A DNA stretch of 10,434 nt, taken from an uncultured Lachnospiraceae bacterium. GTDB taxonomy: Bacteria > Bacillota > Clostridia > Lachnospirales > Lachnospiraceae. Made by a program: the position numbers and the translations under genes. Within the stretch, counting starts at the first letter, position 1; every line of letters begins with the position of its first letter. This document shows positions 1 through 6,851 of the stretch, one piece after another. The notes under the pieces are model-generated. The model was not told where the DNA came from, did not search any database, and was given only the letters and a program-made list of their open reading frames with translations. Where the stretch lies: positions 1 through 10,434 of the forward strand of contig CAJTOL010000051.1 in assembly GCA_910577645.1 (NCBI GenBank), given 5' to 3'.

Positions 1-26
1 GTTTGATTTCTTTAGCTAAGTACCGT

Positions 27-32
27 AGGAGG
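27..32 (+). promoter_or_regulatory. Ribosome binding site of brxL
   Basis: A perfect AGGAGG sits 8 nt before the ATG at 41, which fixes the brxL start. No promoter is visible in the 40 bases before the gene. A TAA at 17-19 closes a short upstream frame (2-19), which could be the very end of the preceding gene, as expected if brxL is the distal gene of a BREX operon. The fragment is too short to identify. Confidence 0.85.
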
Positions 33-40
33 ATGGAAAG

Positions 41-2158
41 ATGGAGCAATTTACAGAGGGTGAAAGCATTCGCGAAGAAATAAAGAACAAGCTCCGCCAG
101 AACTTTGACGGTAAGATTGTTCGGAAAGACCTGACAAAGAAAATCAAGGAAGGGGCAAATGTCCCAGTCTATGTGCTTGAGTTTCTGTTAGGTCAGTATT
201 GTTGTTCGGATGATGAATCGGTCATCGAGAAAGGTGTACAGAATGTAAAGCATATTCTTGCGGATAACTTTGTACGCCCGGACGAATCGCAGAAAATTCT
301 CTCTCAGCTGCGAAAAAAAGGCAGTCACACAATCATTGATATGGTGACAGTTCGCCTGGATATGAAAAAGGACTGCTTCTTTGCAGAGTTTTCTAATCTG
401 GGAGTTGGCAATGTGCCGATTGCGGATGAATATCCGGAAAAGTTTGACCGGCTGCTCTGCGGTGGTATCTGGTGTATTGTTCAGCTGGACTATGAAGTGG
501 AAGGCGACAATAATTTTGGCATTGAGGATATTGACGGAAATCCGCTTCGTTCCAAACAGAAAAAGCAGAAAGATATTTCTCCAATCAGTATCCGTAAGCT
601 GACACCGATCCAGATGCCGCACGTTGATATTGATGAATTGAAGCAGGGACGAAAGGCATTTACCAAAGATGAATGGCTTGATATACTTCTGCGTTCTATT
701 GGTATGGAGCCGGATGAATTTACATATCGTGAGAAATGGCTGCTTTTGACCCGTATGATTCCGTTGGCTGAGAATAATTTTAACCTTTGTGAGCTGGGAC
801 CGAGAAGCACTGGTAAGTCCCACCTCTACAAAGAAATTTCTCCAAACAGTATTTTGATTTCCGGTGGGCAAACGACGGTAGCAAACCTGTTTTATAATAT
901 GGGACGCAAGACCGTTGGACTTGTCGGATTATGGGACTGTGTGGCTTTTGATGAAGTTGCCGGTATCCGGTTTAAGGATAAAGACGGAATCCAGATTATG
1001 AAAGACTACATGGCATCCGGTTCTTTTGCCCGTGGCAAAGAGGAAAAAGTTGCGACTGCTTCCATGGTCTTTGTAGGTAATATCAATCAGAGCGTGGATG
1101 TACTTCTGAAAACATCCAGCCTGTTTGAACCATTCCCGCCGGAAATGGGAACCGATACGGCGTTCCTTGACCGTATGCACTGCTATCTTCCTGGCTGGGA
1201 GATTCCAAAGTTCCGACCGGAACACTTTACCGATGATTACGGATTTATCAGCGATTATCTGGCAGAGTTTATCCGTGAACTGCGAAAAGAACAGTATGGT
1301 GATGCTCTTGACCACTATTTCCGTCTTGGCAAGAACTTAAATCAGCGTGATACGATTGCAGTTCGCCGTATGGTGGATGGCTATTTGAAGCTGATGTATC
1401 CGAATGGTGAGTTTACCAAAGAAGAACTGGAAGAAATTATTCAGATTGCTTTGGAAATGCGTCGCCGTGTCAAGGAACAGCTGAAAAAGCTGGGCGGCAT
1501 GGAATTTTATGATGTGAATTTCTCTTATATCGATCTGGATGATATGTCAGAACATTATGTTTCTGTACCGGAACAGGGCGGCGGCAAGCTGATACCGGAT
1601 GGAATGTGCAATCCGGGACAGGTTTATACGGTATCCAGAGGAAAAAGCGGTATGCTTGGCGTATTCCGTCTGGAAAGCCAGATGCTTCCGGGCAATGGCA
1701 AGATTGAGCGTACCGGATTGGGCAGTGATTCCAAGTGCAAGGAAGCTGTGAATACGGCATTTAACTATCTGAAAGCCAATGGCAACAGGATTAGTGGCTC
1801 TATCAGCACTTCGACCAAGGACTATATCATCAATTATCAGGACTTGCAGGGTATCGGAATGACAGACAAGCTGGCACTTCCGACACTGATTGCTCTTTGT
1901 TCGATTGCACTGGGAAAACCGGTGGTCAGCAATCTGGCAGTGCTGGGCGATATTACGATCAGCGGCACAATGATAAAGGTAGATGAACTTGCCAATACGC
2001 TTCAGGTGTGCCTGGACAGCGGTGCGAAGAAAGTTTTGATTCCAAGTACCTCTTTTGTGGATTTCGCAAGTGTTCCGGCTGATCTGATGAGTGCATTTCA
2101 GTTGATTCCGTATCAGAGTGCGGAGGATGCAGTGTTTAAGGCATTGGGGGTTGAGTAA
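41..2158 (+). CDS. brxL: BrxL, Lon-like AAA+ protein of a type 1 BREX phage-defence system
   Basis: BrxL is the AAA+ component of BREX, which methylates host DNA and blocks phage replication; from family knowledge it is needed for exclusion rather than methylation. The 705-residue length is normal and the gene looks intact. The N-terminal region (about 1-200) carries the family's VRKDLTK, GANVPVYVLE and GGIWC segments. The AAA+ core has a Walker A GPRSTGKS (253-260), Walker B VAFDE (301-305), a sensor-1 type Asn in FVGNIN (N347) and an arginine-finger candidate in DRM (R378). The strongly conserved VKEQLKKLGG and FSYIDLDD segments follow. The C-terminal part (about 575-705) has the Lon protease fold, with GKPV, LGDITISG and KKVLIP strands. 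Aligned by eye to Lon, the catalytic Ser position is Lys610 and the catalytic Lys region reads ELANT (649-653), so the Ser-Lys dyad appears absent. An AGGAGG lies 8 nt upstream. brxL is usually last in its operon, so the other BREX genes should lie to the left. Confidence 0.95.
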   Translation: MEQFTEGESIREEIKNKLRQNFDGKIVRKDLTKKIKEGANVPVYVLEFLLGQYCCSDDESVIEKGVQNVKHILADNFVRPDESQKILSQLRKKGSHTIIDMVTVRLDMKKDCFFAEFSNLGVGNVPIADEYPEKFDRLLCGGIWCIVQLDYEVEGDNNFGIEDIDGNPLRSKQKKQKDISPISIRKLTPIQMPHVDIDELKQGRKAFTKDEWLDILLRSIGMEPDEFTYREKWLLLTRMIPLAENNFNLCELGPRSTGKSHLYKEISPNSILISGGQTTVANLFYNMGRKTVGLVGLWDCVAFDEVAGIRFKDKDGIQIMKDYMASGSFARGKEEKVATASMVFVGNINQSVDVLLKTSSLFEPFPPEMGTDTAFLDRMHCYLPGWEIPKFRPEHFTDDYGFISDYLAEFIRELRKEQYGDALDHYFRLGKNLNQRDTIAVRRMVDGYLKLMYPNGEFTKEELEEIIQIALEMRRRVKEQLKKLGGMEFYDVNFSYIDLDDMSEHYVSVPEQGGGKLIPDGMCNPGQVYTVSRGKSGMLGVFRLESQMLPGNGKIERTGLGSDSKCKEAVNTAFNYLKANGNRISGSISTSTKDYIINYQDLQGIGMTDKLALPTLIALCSIALGKPVVSNLAVLGDITISGTMIKVDELANTLQVCLDSGAKKVLIPSTSFVDFASVPADLMSAFQLIPYQSAEDAVFKALGVE

Positions 2159-2181
2159 GCATATAAATTAGAAGGGCATGA

Positions 2182-2309
2182 ATGGCTATTGAGAAGGTAA
2201 TCATTCAGAATTTTAAAAAATTTAAAGAACCATTTGAAATTTATTTAACAGTGAGGTTGTACAGGAATATCTTGAATTAATAGAGAAAATGACACCTTTT
2301 CAAAAATAA
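2182..2309 (+). pseudogene. Remnant of an AAA/OLD-type ATPase-like gene, internally deleted
   Basis: From the ATG at 2182, preceded by GAAGGG at 2171-2176, the reading begins MAIEKVIIQNFKKFKEPFEI. This is the typical first beta strands of SMC/RecF/OLD-like ATPases, just before where a Walker A would come. After about 22 residues the frame runs into TVRLYRN and stops at TAA 2278-2280. A second frame, open from about 2253, continues as EVVQEYLELIEKMTPFQK and ends at TAA 2307-2309, which reads like the natural tail of a protein. The simplest explanation is a gene that lost nearly all its interior, leaving start and end fused out of frame. The ATPase assignment rests on the short N-terminal motif only, and whether the tail belongs to the same gene is inference. 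OLD-like and other AAA nucleases are frequent in defence islands, which fits the position just after brxL. Confidence 0.5.
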
Positions 2310-2338
2310 TTGCCATATAAAAATGGTTGTGATATAAT
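2310..2338 (+). promoter_or_regulatory. Predicted sigma-A promoter, likely for leuA
   Basis: TTGCCA (2310-2315, 5 of 6 matches to the -35 consensus) is followed after exactly 17 nt by TATAAT (2333-2338, 6 of 6). The preceding TGA makes an extended -10 (TGaTATAAT, 2330-2338). Transcription would start near 2345 and reach leuA after a leader of about 180 nt. The -10 box lies within the left arm of the hairpin at 2319-2363. The start site is predicted from sequence alone. Confidence 0.65.
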
Positions 2339-2363
2339 GAAAAAATATATCACAGCCGTTTTT
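2319..2363. terminator. Long A/T-flanked hairpin, probable bidirectional terminator ending the BREX side
   Basis: The arms 2319-2336 and 2346-2363 pair over 18 bp with two G-T wobbles, around a 9-nt A-rich loop (2337-2345). The left arm starts with AAAAA and the right arm ends with TTTTT, the usual form of a terminator acting in both directions. A shorter alternative stem, CAGCC (2353-2357) with GGCTG (2364-2368) followed by AATTTTT, competes for the right arm. Read-through RNA from brxL would form the long stem. RNA started at the promoter within the left arm would contain only the right arm and so could escape it. Confidence 0.7.
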
Positions 2364-2384
2364 GGCTGAATTTTTAGTAAAGGA

Positions 2385-2465
2385 ATGATGGAAGATGGGG
2401 TTAGACCTGTAAAGACCACTCTGTTCATTGTCAAGCGATACGGTGTGATTTACCGACTCCATTGA
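2385..2465 (+). other. Possible 26-codon ORF in the leuA leader
   Basis: An ATG at 2385 (or the next codon, 2388) opens a frame of 26 residues containing KTTLFIVKRYGVIYRLH and ending at TGA 2463-2465. The only Shine-Dalgarno-like stretch, AAGGA, abuts the first ATG directly, which is poor spacing. The peptide has no run of leucine codons, so it does not look like a classical leucine attenuator peptide. It may be the surviving tail of a lost gene, a real small protein or chance. I do not recognise it. The rest of 2366-2510 shows no long stem-loop and no convincing riboswitch. Confidence 0.2.
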
Positions 2466-2512
2466 GGGTAGGATCAGGCACTGCAGGTACGGACATTATA
2501 TGAATAGAAGAT

Positions 2513-2517
2513 GGAGG
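2513..2517 (+). promoter_or_regulatory. Ribosome binding site that decides the leuA start
   Basis: GGAGG lies 8 nt before the ATG at 2526. It overlaps the earlier in-frame ATG at 2511, which itself has no comparable site upstream. The 2526 start is therefore preferred and gives a protein beginning MLNYQRYKRVPV. Confidence 0.8.
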
Positions 2518-2525
2518 AAAAGATC

Positions 2526-4193
2526 ATGTTAAATTATCAAAGATACAAACGAGTTCCCGTTATTGATTTCCAGGAGAGAACCTGGCCTGATAAGGAGATT
2601 GAAAAGGCTCCCATCTGGTGCAGCGTAGATCTGCGGGACGGAAACCAGGCCCTGGTTGAGCCCATGGTGGTTGAGGAGAAAATTGAGCTGTTTAACCACT
2701 TGATTAAGCTGGGCTTTAAGGAAATCGAAGTAGGTTTTCCGGCTGCTTCCCAGATCGAGTACGATTTTCTTCGCCAGTTAGTGGAGCGGAAGCTGATTCC
2801 GGACGACGTAGTGATCCAGGTGCTGGTTCAGTGCCGGGAGCATTTGATTAAGAGAACTTTTGAAGCCATTGAGGGAGTTAAAAAGGTCATTGTTCACATT
2901 TACAATTCCACCTCTACTCTCCAGAGAGATGTGGTATTCCATAAGGACAAGGAAGAGATCAAGGAGATCGCCGTTATCGGTACCAAGCTGGTTCAGAAAT
3001 ATGCAGTAGATTTTAAGGGCGAGTTACAGTTGGAGTATTCTCCGGAGAGCTTTACCGGTACAGAGCTGGACTATGCTCTTGAGGTATGCACCGCAGTTCA
3101 GGAGACCTGGGGAGCAACCAAAGACAAGAAGCTGATTGTTAACCTGCCCGCCACTGTGGAGATGAATACTCCCAATGTATACGCAGATCAGATCCAGTGG
3201 ATGGATACCCACTTTAAGAACCGGGAAAGCATTATCTTAAGCGTGCATCCTCATAATGACCGGGGCACCGGAATTGCTGCCACTGAGCTGGCGCTGCTGG
3301 CCGGGGCAGAGCGCGTAGAAGGAACCTTGTTTGGAAACGGTGAGCGCACCGGCAATGTAGATATTATGAATGTTGCTTACAATATGTTCTCTCAGGGGAT
3401 TAATCCGGGCTTGAATCTGGAAAATATCAGCGAGAGCATCGAGATATATGAGCGCTGTACCAAGATGGATATCCACCCCAGACATCCTTATGCAGGAAAA
3501 CTGGTATTTACCGCGTTTTCCGGTTCACACCAGGATGCCATCAACAAAGGTATGCAGGCTCTTAAGGAGAGGCAGGGCCAGTACTGGGAGGTTCCCTATC
3601 TGCCTATCGATCCCGGCGATATTGGCCGCAAGTACGAGCCTATTGTCCGCATTAACAGCCAGTCCGGTAAAGGCGGCGTGGCCTTTGTTATGGATACTTT
3701 CTATGGCTACAAGCTTCCAAAGGGCATGCACAAGGAATTTGCCGATATTATCCAGAAAATTTCGGAAAAGCAGGGAGAGGTTGCTCCGGAGGAAATTATG
3801 GAAGAGTTCCGCAGCAATTATTTAAACCGCAAAGAGCCCATGCATTTCCGTAAGTGCCGTATCAGCGACGCAGATGTTGGAAACGGCGAGTTTGCAACCC
3901 TTGCCAAGGTTACCTTTACGGATCACGGCATGGAAAAGACCTTTGAGGGCGTTGGAAACGGACCTATTGATGCGGTTCAGAGAGGCCTGGAGGAAGCATT
4001 GGGAATCCAGATACGGGTTATGGACTACAGCGAGCACGCATTGTCTATGGGTTCCGGCGCACAGGCGGCATCCTACATCCATCTGGCAGACCTGGCTACC
4101 GGTAAGGCAACTTACGGTGTAGGAATCAGCTCCAATATTACCCGGGCATCCATTCGCGGTATTTTCAGTGCGGTAAACCGGCTGTTCTATTAA
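2526..4193 (+). CDS. leuA: 2-isopropylmalate synthase, long yeast/actinobacterial-type form
   Basis: This enzyme condenses acetyl-CoA with 2-oxoisovalerate to 2-isopropylmalate, the committed step of leucine synthesis in the cytoplasm. The 555 residues hold a DRE-TIM metallolyase barrel and a C-terminal LeuA dimerisation/regulatory domain. Visible motifs are DLRDGNQAL (35-43, catalytic Arg and metal Asp), HPHND (241-245, metal-binding histidines) and GNGERTGN (270-277, metal-binding Asn). The regulatory domain, from about 430, begins MHFRKCRIS (439) and includes the Gly/Ala-rich SMGSGAQAA and GVGISSN segments; in the family it binds leucine for feedback inhibition. The length and the ERTWPDKEIEKAPIW start match the long class rather than the short E. 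coli class. An in-frame ATG at 2511 would add five residues, but it overlaps the GGAGG that serves 2526. No leuB, leuC, leuD or ilv gene is adjacent. The gene has its own predicted promoter and terminator, so it is probably a single-gene unit. Confidence 0.95.
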   Translation: MLNYQRYKRVPVIDFQERTWPDKEIEKAPIWCSVDLRDGNQALVEPMVVEEKIELFNHLIKLGFKEIEVGFPAASQIEYDFLRQLVERKLIPDDVVIQVLVQCREHLIKRTFEAIEGVKKVIVHIYNSTSTLQRDVVFHKDKEEIKEIAVIGTKLVQKYAVDFKGELQLEYSPESFTGTELDYALEVCTAVQETWGATKDKKLIVNLPATVEMNTPNVYADQIQWMDTHFKNRESIILSVHPHNDRGTGIAATELALLAGAERVEGTLFGNGERTGNVDIMNVAYNMFSQGINPGLNLENISESIEIYERCTKMDIHPRHPYAGKLVFTAFSGSHQDAINKGMQALKERQGQYWEVPYLPIDPGDIGRKYEPIVRINSQSGKGGVAFVMDTFYGYKLPKGMHKEFADIIQKISEKQGEVAPEEIMEEFRSNYLNRKEPMHFRKCRISDADVGNGEFATLAKVTFTDHGMEKTFEGVGNGPIDAVQRGLEEALGIQIRVMDYSEHALSMGSGAQAASYIHLADLATGKATYGVGISSNITRASIRGIFSAVNRLFY

Positions 4194-4209
4194 AATTTAA
4201 GAAACCAAT

Positions 4210-4270
4210 AAAAACCGGGAAGAGAATGCCGCAAAATGAAACCAGCGGCTTTCTGCTATCCGGTTTTTTT
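4210..4270 (+). terminator. Rho-independent terminator after leuA
   Basis: The outer stem AAAAACCGG (4210-4218) pairs with CCGGTTTTT (4260-4268), and the T run continues to 4270. An inner GCCGC (4228-4232) pairs with GCGGC (4245-4249). The element starts 17 bases after the leuA stop and separates leuA from the next operon. Confidence 0.85.
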
Positions 4271-4340
4271 ATCAGTAAAAAGGGCATAGAGAAATAAAAA
4301 ACAAAAATGCCGGCTGGCATAAAAGGAGGGCACTTTAGAA

Positions 4341-5690
4341 ATGAAAAAAGTAGTGGACTGGCTGATAACCTTAATGATTGCCGTTGCTGCGGCACTTTTT
4401 ATTGTTACAAGCGGAAGCAGTATTATGAAATGGCTGCCAGGATCAAGTGAACTGGGAGAAAGAGAGTTTCAGGAGGCAGAAGGACAATATATCTCTTACA
4501 TAGTAAATAACCCGGTGGCGCGATATGATAAAGAGTATACTTCCGGAGATAAAAAAGAGGTGATGGTATATGAATACCCGGTTTACGATAAAGAGCGCCA
4601 GATGATTCTGGCCACGGCTGTATCCCGTTATGACAAGACTCCCATGGATTCCCTCCAGACAGCGGTTTCCTGGCCAAAGGAATGGGAGGCAGAGTATGGC
4701 AAGAAGGAGATCCGGCCTGTGGAGGTAAAGGGAACCTTAGAGCGGATGGAAGAAGACCAGATAGAGGCGGTAATGAAAGCCATTGCAGAAGAGAATCCCC
4801 AAGACCTGGATGAGATCCTTCGTTTGGCAAAAAATCAGACAGACTGGTACTGGATTCAGGATAAACACATAGACGGGATTGAGGGATATCAGCTTCGCTT
4901 CAGCCTGATAGCCATTGTACTGAGCGCGGCAATCGCAGTGGCCCGCATTATTTCGGCCTTGTTTGGAAAAAAGAAGTCAGGAGAAGGGATTAAAAAGTAT
5001 TTATCCGATAACAGCAATACCAGCCAGCTGATCTCCATGGCAGCGCCTGCAATGGAACAATGGATCCGGGAATATCAGGCGCGCCAGAAAAGGAATATTT
5101 ACATGACAGGAGTAGTCATCGTGGCGATTCTTGCCGGAATCTGTGAATTAGCAGGAGCGCGGGAACAGGCAATGTTATTCCATATTCCCTTAGGAGTGGT
5201 GATCGGAGAAGTAATTGGATGTATTTACTGGCTAATAGTACAGTCTCAGACAGGGGAAAAGTCTGTGGTGAAAGCCTGCCGGAAAGGAATCGCAAAGTCC
5301 CTTCCTTCCAAAGAAGAACAGGAAGCTGCCGCCGGGGATGCTCTGGAAGCCGGAAAAGAGTGGATGAAAGTAGTTCGTTCCAAAAACTTTTTAAACATTT
5401 ATATTTGCGGAAGCCGGTATTGGTGCCGGCTCAGTGTTCTTGCCTGGAGCTCCGTGGTAGATTCCGACCGCCTGGAGAAGATGGAGACCGAACATGTGAT
5501 TTCCACTTATCGGAATTCTACCGGAAAATTTACTTCCGAAGACTATGTAATCCGCTTCTTCTATAAAGGCAATCAGAAGAAAAAGACCTGCGCGGAATAC
5601 TGGTCCTTTTATTCACAGGAGGTTTGCGGGGCAATGCTCCATATGATCAGGCAGCGTATAGGCGATGGGGTAGAGGTTATAGCAAAATAA
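4341..5690 (+). CDS. Multipass membrane protein of unknown function, paralogue of the next gene
   Basis: This 449-residue protein is not recognised as a characterised family. It has hydrophobic segments at about 4-24, 187-208, 253-272 and 280-300. The basic residues (KKK after the second, RQKR before the third, VVKACRK after the fourth) suggest the N-terminus, the 209-251 loop and the 301-449 tail are cytoplasmic and residues 25-186 are outside. The outer domain starts at EGQYISYIV and contains YDKERQMILA and VEVKGTLERM, mirrored in the downstream protein by EGSYVSWEL, FDPEREILIA and LSVKGELEKL. The tail is mixed alpha/beta and includes RLSVLAWSSVVDSDRLEKME, with no catalytic motif visible. 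AGGAGGG (4324-4330) precedes the ATG by 10 nt, just after a small ATGCC/GGCAT hairpin (4307-4320). No clear promoter is seen after the leuA terminator. It lies 25 nt upstream of the paralogue, so the two probably form one operon. A sensing or envelope role is only a guess. Confidence 0.85.
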   Translation: MKKVVDWLITLMIAVAAALFIVTSGSSIMKWLPGSSELGEREFQEAEGQYISYIVNNPVARYDKEYTSGDKKEVMVYEYPVYDKERQMILATAVSRYDKTPMDSLQTAVSWPKEWEAEYGKKEIRPVEVKGTLERMEEDQIEAVMKAIAEENPQDLDEILRLAKNQTDWYWIQDKHIDGIEGYQLRFSLIAIVLSAAIAVARIISALFGKKKSGEGIKKYLSDNSNTSQLISMAAPAMEQWIREYQARQKRNIYMTGVVIVAILAGICELAGAREQAMLFHIPLGVVIGEVIGCIYWLIVQSQTGEKSVVKACRKGIAKSLPSKEEQEAAAGDALEAGKEWMKVVRSKNFLNIYICGSRYWCRLSVLAWSSVVDSDRLEKMETEHVISTYRNSTGKFTSEDYVIRFFYKGNQKKKTCAEYWSFYSQEVCGAMLHMIRQRIGDGVEVIAK

Positions 5691-5715
5691 TAAAAAGAGA
5701 GAAGAGGCCGGGAAT

Positions 5716-6771
5716 ATGATTCAGGAACTGCAGAAGAAGCAATTAAAAAAAGTCCTTACCATCCTTGCCATTGCCGTGGCGATAGGCGGATTTTTCGGAT
5801 ATTTCAGCAAAATGGCCATTATTGACCTGGTGAAAGGCCCCATTCCTTTAACGGCAGAGTCTAACCTGGAAGAGCTGGAGGGCTCCTACGTTTCCTGGGA
5901 GCTGAGATATCCCATGGGCGAATTTATAGAAATTAAGAAAAAAACCAGGGTAAGAGGATACACCAGCAGCCCCAGGCGGTCCCGGGCCGGTTATGTGGCT
6001 TTCGATCCGGAGCGGGAAATCCTCATAGCAGTAGAACTTCCTGCCAAGAGAGACGAAGAAGTAGAGGAACAGATGGATTTGTTTTATGAGGCCATGGAAA
6101 GCGGGGAAGAGCTGCCCCAGACTGGCCTTTCGGTAAAAGGAGAGCTGGAAAAACTGGATTCGGAGAGCCGAAAATATTTCCTCAGCGCTTTGCGGGGAAC
6201 CGGATTGTCAGAGCTGGTAGACGGGGACGTTTATCAGATTGCGGACGGGGAGATAAAAGGAGACAAGCCGGAAACGATTATATTTATCGCCGGATTTGTG
6301 GCTCTGCTTTTTGCACTTCTTTTTGGAGAACTTATTTTGACTGTAAAAAAGTCTGTGAAAAAGACTTTTGAGTCCTATATAAACGCCAACCCTTCCATAA
6401 CTATGGAAGCCATGGAAAATGACTTTGCCCAGGCAGAAAAAGTGGGCGGCATCTGGGTTGGCCGCCGCTGGACTTACGGGCAGATGCTGGAACAATATTT
6501 TATTGACAATTCCAAATTGGTCTACACCCATATTCGGGAAGAAAGCGGACGCAACGGCACCTCCTACTGGTTTTGCTGGCATATGCTGGACGGAACCCAG
6601 GAGAAGGTGTCTGCCAGTGAGAAGAACTGCCGAAAGCTTTTAGAGATTACTGCCCGCATGCCTCATGTGGTAGCAAGCAACGATCCGGAGGCAGCATATT
6701 TATACCAGCATAATCGGGAGCAGTTTTTGAATTTGCGGTATCGGGGGCAGGGAGAGAATCAGCAACAATAA
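5716..6771 (+). CDS. Two-helix membrane protein of unknown function, paralogue of the previous gene
   Basis: This 351-residue protein has a short basic N-terminus (KKQLKK), a membrane anchor at about 13-30, an extracytoplasmic domain (31-186), a second helix at about 187-209 followed by KKSVKK, and a cytoplasmic tail of about 140 residues. The outer domain follows the same order of conserved pieces as the upstream protein: LEGSYVSWEL, then FDPEREILIA, then LSVKGELEKL. The tail contains a distinctive segment MENDFAQAEKVGGIWVGRRW (233-252), then IDNSKLVYTH and a stretch around SEKNCRKLLE. The IWVGRRW part resembles a small membrane-proximal beta fold, but no enzyme motif is evident. It lacks the extra helix pair (helices 3 and 4) of its neighbour. 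The gene starts 25 nt after the previous stop behind a purine-rich GAGAGAAGAGG, so co-translation in one operon is likely. Function unknown. Confidence 0.85.
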   Translation: MIQELQKKQLKKVLTILAIAVAIGGFFGYFSKMAIIDLVKGPIPLTAESNLEELEGSYVSWELRYPMGEFIEIKKKTRVRGYTSSPRRSRAGYVAFDPEREILIAVELPAKRDEEVEEQMDLFYEAMESGEELPQTGLSVKGELEKLDSESRKYFLSALRGTGLSELVDGDVYQIADGEIKGDKPETIIFIAGFVALLFALLFGELILTVKKSVKKTFESYINANPSITMEAMENDFAQAEKVGGIWVGRRWTYGQMLEQYFIDNSKLVYTHIREESGRNGTSYWFCWHMLDGTQEKVSASEKNCRKLLEITARMPHVVASNDPEAAYLYQHNREQFLNLRYRGQGENQQQ

Positions 6772-6781
6772 CTTGTAAAGA

Positions 6782-6820
6782 AAAGAGACGGGAGCAGCAA
6801 TGTCAGCTTTCCGTCTCTTT
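6782..6820 (+). terminator. Hairpin between the membrane-protein pair and the two-component system
   Basis: AAAGAGACGG (6782-6791) pairs perfectly over 10 bp with CCGTCTCTTT (6811-6820). The only T run is the TTT inside the right arm, and GTAAAAATG follows, so it is a weak terminator at best. It may attenuate rather than stop transcription, allowing some read-through into the kinase gene 31 bases further on. No convincing separate promoter is visible for the kinase. Confidence 0.5.
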
Positions 6821-6851
6821 GTAAAAATGCGGAAGCTTTAGAGGAAAACGG

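Noticed and set aside
188..871. Antisense open frame of 227 codons inside brxL
   Set aside because: It lies wholly opposite conserved BrxL coding sequence, has no recognisable domain and reads as a shadow of codon bias.
2385..2465. Leucine attenuator leader peptide
   Set aside because: The possible peptide has only two leucines, not in a run, and no attenuator hairpin with a T-tract follows it.
2463..2490. AGGGTAGGATCAGGC considered as a T-box core for leucine control of leuA
   Set aside because: It matches the AGGGTGGNACCGCG core poorly, and there is no specifier stem or terminator/antiterminator pair before leuA.
2511..2525. Earlier ATG as the leuA start
   Set aside because: The codons at 2511-2517 form the ribosome binding site for the ATG at 2526, and no other site precedes 2511.
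4423..4830. Antisense open frame of 135 codons inside the first membrane-protein gene
   Set aside because: Low-complexity Pro/Leu/Ser-rich translation with no motif and no ribosome site; it mirrors the + strand gene.
5219..5566. Second + strand frame inside the first membrane-protein gene, considered as a sign of a frameshift
   Set aside because: The main frame runs uninterrupted to 5690 with coherent helices and tail, and the alternative frame translates to basic, unstructured sequence.
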